NCBI GenBank assembly: GCA_947462335.1
Contig: OX381708.1
Location: 41,605,377-41,669,376 of the forward strand
DNA: 64,000 bases
Direction: 5' to 3'
From: Harmothoe impar
Taxonomy: Eukaryota > Annelida > Polychaeta > Phyllodocida > Polynoidae
The notes under the pieces were generated by a model, which saw nothing but the letters and a program-made list of their open reading frames with translations, made no database searches and was not told where the DNA came from. The translations under genes and the position numbers were made by a program. Each line of letters opens with the position of its first letter. Positions within the stretch are counted from its first letter, which is position 1. Shown piece after piece: positions 45,740 to 55,727 of this stretch.

Positions 45740-48700
45740 GTGAGAAAACTATATGCATTTAGACTGTTGGGAGAGTTCATGATACATAACATGTAAATAA
45801 AAATGACCGATTTTCATTTGGGAGTCTCAACACGACAACACTCAACAGTCTCATGAACGAGACGACTAGACCAAGTACCATACTTGAACTAGGCCTACCA
45901 CTACTGCACTAGTACCAGTCAACTTGGTCTCTATTTATAAAAACAAAACTTCACTTGAACCAGACGGCCTCAGTGGTCTTTGAATACGTAGTAGTCGGAA
46001 CCATTTGAAACAGTGTGGGGGTTTACTCTTGATGGCTCTATCTAAAGCTAAAAACATCATAGTTTACCATATACTAGTAGGAGAAAACATTGGAAACCAT
46101 GACATGAGCAAATTAGAACTAATCCTAACGATTTAAAAATTTGACCCTTCAATTTTTTAATTAAATATTTTGCTAACTTTTTGTAACTTTAATGGGATGA
46201 CCGGAAAAATGTCTACTTTCAGAATCTGCAATCAGATTTTATTTATCTATTAATCCAAAAAAGTCCAAAGCAAAAGAGTAACAGGTAGTACAGCAAAAGT
46301 CTGAGGAAATCAGAGGAAATCAGCCCAGCTGACCACACTGGCATTCACAAAACTTTGTCTTTCCATCGCAATACAAATGACTTACCCCCACTCTATTTAT
46401 TGAAAAACATAGGCCTATAATCCCCAATGTGTTGTGATTACACTGGTATCATTGGTTAATTCCTATGATGATCCAAGCCATTAAAAATGGAATTTATGTG
46501 AAGCAACGTCTAAAACTGTCCAGTCCCACTGCAGGCTGTGGGTAATGCGTATTCACTGATAAGAACCAAAATATATGGCTATAAATACACTGACAGAAAA
46601 TCTGGTGAAGTTCTGCTATTCAAACATGAATAATGTGGCTTCTAGTGGGTCTATTGATTTAATCTAAACAGCATTGTCTTACTCACATTACCAGCTTTCA
46701 GGAGATGTAAAAATATTTCGGAAATTCACAAGCTAAAAAAATCATGTGTTATCCCTCCTGACATAGGGCTACAATACATGCAAATAAGAATCCCCAGTAA
46801 TTCACACTCGTTTCACACCTGCCCCGCGTCCACAAGCAGTAGGCCTAGCTAGGGTCTACTTTGTATTCTATGGCTCTCTTACCGTAAAACCTCGCGTATA
46901 AGCCGCGGCTTGTACGCGAATCAGACTCAGCTTTCTTTTGATACCAAACATGCCTATATAGGGTGCGGCTTATACGAGAGTTTTTATAAGTATACTACAG
47001 TACCAAATTAACTTGTCTCAGATGGCCTCTGCGGCTTATAGGATCGCACCAAACTCGGGGTGCGGCTTATACGCGAGGTTTTACGGTAGTCAAACTCGAG
47101 GCCAGCACCACTGCCACTCGTCACGAGTGGCACTGGTGACTGGGATATGCCACCGATCACATTAGCCCCCCTCCCCCCCGTATCCTACGCCAATTTATTT
47201 CAGGAAAACGGTTCAAATGTGGATGAATAAATCTGAGAATGTCTGCTGATACTAGGGAAATTTAGGCCATGTGTAATATAATCACATAGTAAAGTTAGAG
47301 CTGGATTACTTTGTCTTTGGGACTATTTTCGAATATTGCAATAGCATGGACCTGTACAATAGTATCTGTACAATTTCATGGCAATAGTTTGCCCATTTGT
47401 CAACATGTTGGAGAAACACATGGCTTCAAGGCCGGTGTCCAGCAGTGATTTCTAGATACTTAGAGCTATTTCAGGTGGTGGATCTTGAATGGCATGGATA
47501 TCTCTTCATATTTACATTGATTCCTGACAAACAAATTAAATGACATTGCATAACAAATTGTATTGCATTGAAAATCGAATTTCCATGTGTGCGGCCAAGG
47601 TCAAGGTCGTTTTCATACTAACGTTAATTATGTTAATCCATATGTCCGTTCCGGCCTCGCCGAGTGGTGCTGGGTTCGAGTTTGTCTCTTCGTCTCTAGA
47701 TTCTAGACTCTATGTCAGCATTGATTGAAACTACAGTTCGTTGGGGCTCAGTTGGGTTTGCTACCTCAGTCTTGGACCTAAAAATGTTCCTATGAATCCC
47801 TGATCTATAATCATACTATAGTTTATGTTCGTTTTTTAATTGATTAAACTGTTGCCTCATTACAGCCTCGGCGGTGCAGCTGAACAAAAGTAACATTCCA
47901 AACTACAAAATTGTATTGATAGGTGAGTCATTAATTTCCATTCTGTTTCTCAACTCCTTCCTTGGCCCCTCTCTTCCTTCCTTCCTCCTATATGTCTCAG
48001 GCTATATCATTATAGGCTATAATGAATCGAAAAGTATTTTTTCATTTATATTAGTTTACTATCAAAATATTCTGGAACCTGAACGCTAAACTTGATCAGT
48101 AACAATTTGTTAGCCTATGTAGATCTATACCGGGTGATTTGATGCACGGTAATTTTACAGAGCAAAGAAACCTCAATACCACTACCTGAGATAAGTCAGT
48201 TTTATAGGCTCCTGTTTAGAGTTTGATCTGGGTTGATTTTGAATTGTATGTCCACAGGCGACCCAGGTGTGGGAAAAACCAACATTTTGCTGCGCTACAC
48301 CAAGAACCAGTTTGACTACAGTTACACAGCAACGCGGAAACCCGCTATAGGTTGGTAGAAATACACTACCATGCTTGTCCACATAGCGTCTGTTCAATCA
48401 GTCAATACTAATGGCAATATTGAGTCAGAAATGATAACAAAAATATATTGTTATACATGTATATATAATCAGGTTTACATGTTTAAAAATTGCATAAAGG
48501 ATCCTCGAAATTCAACATTCTCTGCAATAAATTTCATCATTTCTTTACTAAAAATATAAGACTGAGTACAGTGTGACTGCTCTTGTGGTTTCAAACATAT
48601 TTAATTGATATGTATTTCAGCGAACGTGGTGAAGAAGCTGAACGTGCCTGTCAATGTGGTTGTGTCGGTAATATTATGGGACCTGCCAGGCAGAGAGGAT

Positions 48701-51700
48701 ATGGACCTGCGCTCCACGTACTACAAGAATGTTGACGCCGTCATAGGTAGAATAACTGAACTTAATGTTAAGGCCACTCAAAAAAATTAAATGGTTTCTC
48801 ATCACCGCGCGCATCATAAAAATCAGGTTTTGGGGGAAACTTTTTTTTCTTTTTTTGCCAAATTTTGATGAAAAACCTCATCAAAATGGATAAAATTGGT
48901 CATATTTGGTATCAAATTAAAGTTAATAATGCCAGCAATGCAGTGGTATGGGAATAACTTACAAATAACCACTTCTAAAGATCAATTAATTCTTAACTAA
49001 TAAAATGTGAATTTTGGCCTAAGAAACCCGTAAATTGTCCTCTACATTTTGGCCTGCAAGTAAAAAATAAAAAAAAATTAAAAAAAGCCTCCCTCGTCAG
49101 ATTTCTAAGACCTTGGTGATGAGAAACCACTTTTTTTTTTTGAGTGGCCTAATGCAAGATGTGAATGCTGAAGCGAATTCCTGGTACTGCTTGGGACTGC
49201 TATAATATTTTGGCAAAAAAAGAAAGAGTATTATGAAAAAGTCAATGATTAATACAAAGTAACACTGAAACCTCAATACCACTATCTGAGATAAGTCAGT
49301 ATGTCAGTCGAAAACTCTTTAGTGATTATATAAAATCCAAAGTAGCATAGCATTGAATAGTCAATTACACAAGTTTGTGTTGCTGTTTTTCAGTTGTCGT
49401 TGACATGTCTGACGAGGCCAGTATTGAGCTCGCGTCAACCTGGAGACAGGACTTCTTGAACAAAGCGACACGCACCCAGGAAGTCGAAGAGACTCTACCC
49501 AACGGTATCATCACCACACGCATAGAACCCGTCAAAGGCTTCCAACCCCGCTCCGTCCCCATGCTCCTTCTCGGGAACAAGTATGATCTGGTTAGTGTTT
49601 TTCGAATTTGATAATTACAATTTATTTTCTAGTTGGTCACTTATTAATGCCATACTTTATAAGCTCACTCCAGTCGAGAAGAGAACAGCTATGCAAAACT
49701 CTAGGGATACATAACTTTTGTAATCCTTTTTCCTGATAACTTTTAAAAAAATTTTTTTAGTGTCTTATCATTTGCCATTTCCTTTTACTGACAGGTGGAA
49801 GAACGACTTAAACAGGAAGAAATGAAGAAAATGCTAGAAAAGAATGAGGAGAACCCGATAGAGGATCTAAAAGAACAGTTGATATTTGGAGATGACGAAA
49901 AGAAGGAAGGTGTAGATGAAAATAAAGACAAATCCAATGAGGAGAACATCAAGAAAAAGAACAACAAAAACGATGCAGAATCTGAACAAAAGAAAGAGGT
50001 TAAAGGTAAAGTAAGATCTTATATTAAAGAGACCATGACCAGTTCAATTTTAATATTCAAAGATAAAAATGATTGGGGGTGGTGGGGGGGGGGGGATAAA
50101 ATACCGACAGTCAGCCTGAGACAGTGCACGCCATCGGTAACAGCCATGTCTGTTACAGTGGATTTCGCATGGGTGCTACCAAATGTGTGCATTACAAAAT
50201 GGCTTAGATTTGACAACATTTACTTTTAAGTACAAACTAAATGAGAGGCAATGGAACCATAGATAGAAAGGGAAGTATCGTCTGTTTGTTTTTTTGTAAA
50301 TCGATTATTTGCTCTATAAATCTCTGTCCAGAATGTGAGACAGGCCGTAAAAAATTAGTGTTTTCTTCAACAGATAATTGAAGGAATTCTAAACCATGAT
50401 AAGAAGACCACTTTTACTATAAGTAGGAAAAAATCTGTAGTTTTAACAATGGCCTTTCCGTTTGTTTTTAGATGAGCTGGCCGCACTTATAGACAGAGAC
50501 GAGGATGGGTCGGATGATGACGAGGATGACGAAGAAGACCGGGACCGACTCTTTACGCCGCAGCGAGGTCCACAGTCCAAGAAGGACATGCCGCATTGTG
50601 TCCGCCTACTGGAGGAGATGGAGACGGAGAAGGGATATGTCGGCAGGTAAGAGGCATACTGTACTCCTATGTCATTGACCCAGGGTACCCTGGGTCTCTG
50701 TGAGACGGTTTTCCAGCAAAACATGCAGATTGGTCAGCTGATTCCCCTGCATTTCTTCTTTCATTTATCTGATTGAAATAAACACATGCATATAGATTGA
50801 AACAAACTGTACCTCCCTCTTTTTTTCAGTTTGTAAAAAAAAATAATTTTGTAGCAGAAAAACGCTCTTGAAAAAAAAGTAAAAAATACCCCTGAAATCA
50901 AGTCTGTGTGAACTAATGCTGAAGATAGGCCAGTGACCTTGAATCCTGACTTTAAAAGATGCACGTTCACACAGACACCCATAGATCTCACTGTTAAAGA
51001 GTAGGTGAGACGTTTTTATAAGACAATTTTGGTATCATTTCAACCCTAAAGAAGGGTCAGTGGGGACCAGGTGATCTGTAAAGGCCAAATTAGCATGTGA
51101 GTCTAACGCTTTACTCCTATTCTACTGGAGCTCTGGTAGTAGGCCTGCTGAAAGATATACCTGTACCTGTAGCGAAATTGTACCACCAATATCTTCGCCG
51201 TTTATGGTCCGACCAACTCGGTTTTTGACACGGCCAGAAGGCGGTACATGCCCGCAGCCTGCAACTGTCACCCACACCCACCTGCACACCCACACCCACC
51301 TGCTCTCCCACACCCACCTGCTCACCCACACCCACCTGCTGGCCTGAAATGGAATAACATACATGTATGACACATGACTTGAGGGTACTTTTTAACAAGG
51401 AATTCATTTCTGATGCCAGAATTGACCAATGAATGATTATAAGGGAGTACTATATCTAAGTACATGATAAGCTACAGATCCAGCTTACCCTGAGAAATAA
51501 ATTTCAGTTTCCCAACATTCATTGAAACATTATATTGTATAAATATTTCGATATACTGGAATATTATACACCTTCCGAAAAGCCCTGGGTCACTTGTGAT
51601 GTATATCACACAATCCATCTTTGTAATGTGATCTTATATGTACAAGACCAGAGGTCAAACTGCATTTGGTCACATAATGTGTTCACGAACATCTTTTTGG

Positions 51701-54700
51701 GAAAAGACGGAAGTTTATCCAGTGTTGTCTATTAAAGCTTCTTACAAAAATGAGTAATATGTATAAATATTCTGTGCCATATATAAACAATTAGTGGCCT
51801 CGCTCGTGGATATGATGCTGGAATATATTAGATACGACCCTTCTTAAAAGCCCCCTTGCTTTTTTCTGCGAGATACTGTATTTGTTACGTATCCCTCACC
51901 ATCCCATGTACATGTACCAAAATGATATGCCGGTAGTTGAGTCATCACCATAACATAAATTAAAATCAAATCTCTTGTCAATATCCACATATGCCACATT
52001 TAGTGGGCTATACGATAAACTACAAGAAGCGATCCGCCCCCTAGAAGAAGCTGGAGAACTATTTCTGAGCAGGTAGCAATAAGCATGAAGCATCTATCTA
52101 TGTGTACGTAATAAGCTATTGCCTGAAAATGTATGGATCCCCTGTTAAATATAACAAGAGGTGCAAAAGGAATCCCTAATTGTTGTTCAGCATTGAATGT
52201 CGTTTTTGTCTCCCCTTTAAGTTTTTAGTCATAAAGTTATAATAGACTGAAAGAGAGTAAAACAAACTAAATTCATAATCTACGTGTATAATGATGTATG
52301 AGTTAGTTGCTAAAGACTAAATAATGCAGCGCATGAATTCTGACTGGCCTGCTGAAAAATAAATATCATGGAGTTCTACATGAACCACTTCTTTATACAA
52401 ACACAAAAAAGTTTGAGCTATGTCACTATAAAAGTTCTTGTTCCTATTGTAAATTATGAACTCAAATATCCATGAATGTGAATGCATACAGCCATTAATG
52501 GAAATGTGCATGTTACTCGGAATTATATTTTAATCATATCATGAGAAGCATGGGAAGAACAGGTTGTGCTAGATTTAAGACCTATCTAGAGATGACATAA
52601 ACGAATATATATTCGGCATGTTGCAGGATATCCTTGCTTCCAACGTTTATCAATTTAAAAGAAAAGGGGATGTATTTTACAAGTAGAACCCCTTTATAAA
52701 AAAAAAAAGTAACATGAAATTACCATCATTTTTGTTGTACATGTAGTACCTAACCAGTCTCCAATGTTATTCAGTGAATCTACAAACAGCATATTAGCCT
52801 ATGTCGTTTAAAGATAGAGAAAAGGGTGAATTTGTGTATGTGGCCGTATATACTCTACTCTCATGAAGTTTCGGCTGGCACGACACACTCACACGTCATC
52901 ATTTGTCAAACATGACTACCAGCGGCATGCTATAGGCCTAGTGCATTTGTCCAGTGGTAATACCTTTTCCGCACAATTTGCAGTATTATTGTATCGGCTA
53001 AAGACAAAGATGGCTCCGTGGATTCCGCTATTCAATCACTCGTTCGTCATCTACTTGACAAGACAAATGGTATTCCCAAACAACCCAAAAAGGTGGTGGA
53101 GAAGAAGAAAAAGAAGAAATCTAAAAAGATAAAGGAGAATGGTTTCCAACCCTTGACGAATTCCGGCAGAGATGATGTAAGTATATACTTATTATCGTTT
53201 ATCTAGACAATCCTCACATATAGGCTAGTAGAGGGATGTAGGTACCACAATGTACATTTTTGACAAAGACTTTGAAAATAATATAAAAATTCCCATGATT
53301 TTATTTCTAACCAATAATCACAGAAATCTGAAACATTACACAATGAACACAAGGATATTACCAGGTACCTTTTTTCTGAAAATAGTTCTGGGATTTATCA
53401 CGTTGCATTCTGGGGGAATATGTCGTCATTCCGAGAAGAGTAGGAATACATTTTCATAATTTTTTTTACATAATTAAAGAAAAATAGAAGTAAAAGTCAT
53501 CAGATTTTTCTTTAACTTCCCTAAAAGATTGCTTAGATCATTTGTTGATGAATTAGAGTAATTTTGATATGGGGTGCCGTGCATAATTTGAGGGTTTTGG
53601 TCCTTTGAAATAAAAAGTAATGGAAAAAACGGATTAAATCAAATCTTTGGAGCCTTGCATTATGGGTAAATTCCCAACAATCTGAATAGAAAATGATGTC
53701 ATTATATAGGGTTGAATATATTTAAGCAATTTATTCACTTTTATGCTCTTTCAAATGCTATTTATTACTTCATAAAAGAAAGCTGCTGAAAAATCATAGA
53801 AAATGCCCAAATACCTATAATTATTATATCAAAAATACAAAGTGCTCTAAAATGCTCAATTTTGCTTAAAATAATCCAAAAATTATTTTCAATATAGAGA
53901 ATTGTTCCTAGCATAGGCCTACCAAAAATAATATTATTCTGACATATTTAAGCTATATGCGCAGAAAGATGCCCAGTAGTCCATTCTGCAATGGCCGCCA
54001 CCCAACTTAAAGTACTAAAATGCATCGTGCAACGAGTCGCGGCGCGGCCACATATGTGCCCCTACATGGGTCCCCACAGTATTGGCCGTGTCGCCGTGTC
54101 GATTTTTAGCCAGGGGGGCGTGTCGCCGTGTCGATTTTTATATATATAGAATATACTAAGCCCTTATAAAAATGCCTGTGTCCGTCGATTTTTAAAAGTG
54201 CCGTGTCGCCCGTGTCGGATTTTAAAAGGGCCGTGTCGCCGTGTCGCACGTGTCGAATTTTACCCCATGTAGAGGCACACATATCATTTGAAAAATTCTA
54301 AAGGGGGGTGGGGGGTCTTGATCCCAAGTACCCCCCCCCCCTCTGGATCCGCCCCTGCCGCCAAAAACAGAAATACTAGTAATCATAAAGAAAAACGTGT
54401 CCTCTAAAATCTTTCATTCACTACTCAGATGTGTCCTCTTGGTATCTTAAACCAGCCCATCCATGCATCCATCATTTCCAAAGCTAATCCTTTCATTGAG
54501 AATACCAAACTAATAATACTAATAGATTATCAAAACAAACACATAAAGCTTCTTTCATGATTTTTCCTCCCCAGTTGGACTCATTGTTTAAGCGGAGTAA
54601 TGTGGTGCTGCGGCGGGTGTATGAATACACCACCTTCCACCAGGTAGCGCTGCAGAAATTCAAACAGAGTTGTGCCGACCAAGGCCTCCTCACCGAGACC

Positions 54701-55727
54701 CGCGTTAGCCTCGAAGACTGCATCCTTGCCATCCGCGACACGGTCAAAGAGCGCATGGCCAGGGAACTTCTGGTAAGTAATGATATACTTACTATAAATT
54801 TATATACAATAAGGTGTTAGAAACATGATGACCCTTCATTTAATGATGTGCACACATTTAGGTCTGATAAACTGCATCTAGTCGTTAAACTTCTTTACCT
54901 CTGGTATATTACCTGGTACGATATATGGTAGGTTTATGAGAAATGTGAGCTGTGATCCTGTCAGTCTCTTACATTTCTAATACCATGTATTTCTAGTTGG
55001 AGGAGGAGGACGGCTTTATTCGTCTGCACTATGACGTAGACGAGGAAGAGGATCGGATACTTCTCAAGCAGCTACGAAACTTTGTCAAACTACTCGCGGA
55101 CTTTCATGATGAGGTGAGCAACTCACTCCTCTAGTCTAAACACTACTCTGTTCTTTGTCAAACAAGACATAGGGTATTTGCTTGGTAGAAAATGCTTTCA
55201 TATAGGGTGGACTTTTCTTGAGCGAAATTTGACAAAGATAACTACTTTATTAGGAGCAGATGGTAAAGATACCGTGTCCCTTCCTCAAGTTAAATCCTTT
55301 TAAGAATAGAATTCAAAATATTGTTTTTTATTTGGAAAACAAAATCATAATTATAGTTCATACATAGGTCTAGGAGGCGCCATTTTCTCAATCACATTTC
55401 AATATCAGACCAACAATTCTGGACATGGATTCTAATAATAAATACCTTTTCCTCACTCAGTACTGCGCCATAAGTCGAGCTATCCTCCGTGAGAGCCCCA
55501 GCCTGGAGGTTCTGCTCGACAAGCTGGACGCTCGGATATCAGCCCGAGCCGAGGAGCTGTGGGCCGCAGCCGAGGCGGGAACCGAGCCGAGACCGCAAGT
55601 CGAGCGGACATGTGACATATGTGAGAAGAACAGGGCGCGACTGGCGCACGCAAGGCTACAGGTCAAGGAGAACGTGACTAACGTAGAATCAGCTCGTGAG
55701 AAGGTCAAAGCATCCATGATCTGGTAA
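45709..55727 (+). CDS. Atypical Rab-like GTPase with G4-G5 insertion and helical tail
   Basis: Exons: 45709-45739, 47866-47922, 48258-48350, 48621-48746, 49394-49590, 49795-50005, 50472-50646, 52984-53176, 54575-54772, 54997-55113 and 55461-55727. All join in phase into 554 codons plus TAA. The start ATG has A at -3 and G at +4. Order: MGTGCS (probable N-myristoylation and nearby palmitoylation); P-loop GDPGVGKT (30-37); modified switch I (about 52-64); WDLPGRED in place of the WDTAGQE-type switch II (80-87); LPNG (137-140) before NKYDL (164-168); a charged insertion; VSAKD (300-304); a Lys-rich run (about 329-347); a helical C-terminus. YxAT at switch I and LPNG before the NKxD strand recall Rab32/38/29, so derivation from that group is a reasonable inference. 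No C-terminal Cys motif for prenylation is present. The function is unknown. Confidence 0.85.
46880..47088. mobile_element. 209-bp GC-rich miniature element, TA-bounded
   Basis: TACCGTAAAACCTCGCGTAT at the left is mirrored by ATACGCGAGGTTTTACGGTA at the right (20 bases exact), with GCGGCTTATACG words repeated inside. The terminal TA on each side may be the target duplication. It lies in GTPase intron 1 and has no coding capacity. Confidence 0.88.
48258..48350 (+). CDS. GTPase exon 3: P-loop and start of switch I
   Basis: Flanked by TGTCCACAG and GTTGGT. It completes G-D-P-G-V-G-K-T, the G1 nucleotide-binding loop with intact Lys36 and Thr37, then LLRYTKNQFDYSYTAT as in Rab proteins. Rabs next have T-I-G-V-D-F; here RKPAIANVV follows. 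The donor (GTTGGT) is weaker than others in this gene but is the only nearby site that keeps phase with exon 4. Confidence 0.85.
   Translation, partial: ATQVWEKPTFCCATPRTSLTTVTQQRGNPL
48621..48746 (+). CDS. GTPase exon 4: interswitch strands and altered switch II
   Basis: It encodes NVVKKLNV, a hydrophobic strand ending VILWDLPGRED, then YYKNVDAVI. Trp-Asp-x-x-Gly of the G3 motif is kept. The catalytic Gln of DTAGQ is Arg85 here, a change expected to impair intrinsic GTP hydrolysis in classical small GTPases. Confidence 0.88.
48771..49150. mobile_element. Miniature element with AGGCCACTC ends, copy 2
   Basis: It has the same ends and central words as 36656-37018 (CTCATCACCGCGCGCATCAT, ATTTGGTATCAAATTAAAG, GGTGATGAGAAACCAC). 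It begins 24 bases after the donor of GTPase exon 4 and ends about 240 bases before exon 5, so it makes up most of that intron. Confidence 0.88.
49394..49590 (+). CDS. GTPase exon 5: G4 region (NKYD)
   Basis: It encodes VVVDMSDEASIELASTW, a normal Rab-like beta strand and helix, then LPNGIITTRIEPVKGFQPRS, about 15 residues longer than in Rab32/38-type proteins, and VPMLLLGNKYDL with an intact guanine-specificity motif. It ends GATCTG/GTTAGT in phase 0. Confidence 0.88.
49795..50646 (+). CDS. GTPase exons 6-7: charged insertion between G4 and G5
   Basis: Exons 49795-50005 and 50472-50646 encode about 129 residues where Rab proteins have about 25. Exon 6 is mostly Lys/Glu/Asn (ERLKQEEMKKMLEKNEEN onward) and probably helical or disordered. 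Exon 7 has a run of Asp/Glu (DRDEDGSDDDEDDEEDRDR) and then HCVRLLEEMETEKGYVG, which resembles the normal helix before the G5 strand. The insertion is therefore confined to a surface loop. The last codon is split AG/T across the intron to exon 8. Confidence 0.82.
51269..51340. repeat. 18-bp minisatellite, four units
   Basis: Four consecutive units of CACCCACACCCACCTGCT with one or two changes lie in GTPase intron 7. Open frames on the minus strand here (51117-51407 and 51122-51373) are this repeat translated. Confidence 0.92.
52984..53176 (+). CDS. GTPase exon 8: G5 motif and polybasic segment
   Basis: The acceptor is GCACAATTTGCAG. Joined to exon 7 it gives SIIVSAKDKDGSVDSAIQSL, the G5 SAK loop and the last Rab helix, which proves that the insertion is internal to the GTPase fold. 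A cluster with EKKKKKKSKKIK follows and is likely to contact acidic phospholipids, as in Ras hypervariable regions. It ends GATGAT/GTAAGT in phase 0. Confidence 0.87.
54056..54278. mobile_element. ~223-bp element with GTGCCyCTACATGGG ends and 6-bp target duplication
   Basis: GTGCCCCTACATGGG (left) and CCCATGTAGAGGCAC (right) are near-perfect inverted repeats, and both sides are flanked directly by ACATAT, a 6-bp duplication. The inside is a degenerate tandem array of CCGTGTCGATTTTnA / GTGTCGCC words. It lies in GTPase intron 8. It is the same family as 62819-63041. Confidence 0.85.
54575..55727 (+). CDS. GTPase exons 9-11: helical C-terminal region
   Basis: Exons 54575-54772, 54997-55113 and 55461-55727 encode residues 362-554. 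Heptad-like helical sequence dominates (RRVYEYTTFHQVALQKFKQS, a Glu/Asp-rich turn EEEDGFIRLHYDVDEEED, then LLKQLRNFVKLLADFHDE and a long charged helix). CDIC at 517-520 is a lone CxxC pair. The protein ends KASMIW, so there is no prenylation motif. I recognise no named domain. The residues may form a dimerisation or effector-binding module. Confidence 0.82.

Noticed and set aside
48005..48089. Extension of GTPase exon 2 into the following sequence
   Set aside because: The open frame 47874-48089 passes through a good donor (ATAG/GTGAGT) that splits the P-loop glycine codon exactly as required by exon 3, so the extension is intronic.
51117..51407. Minus-strand frame with repeated VGVGEQ peptide
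   Set aside because: It is a translation of the 18-bp minisatellite at 51269-51340 inside a GTPase intron.
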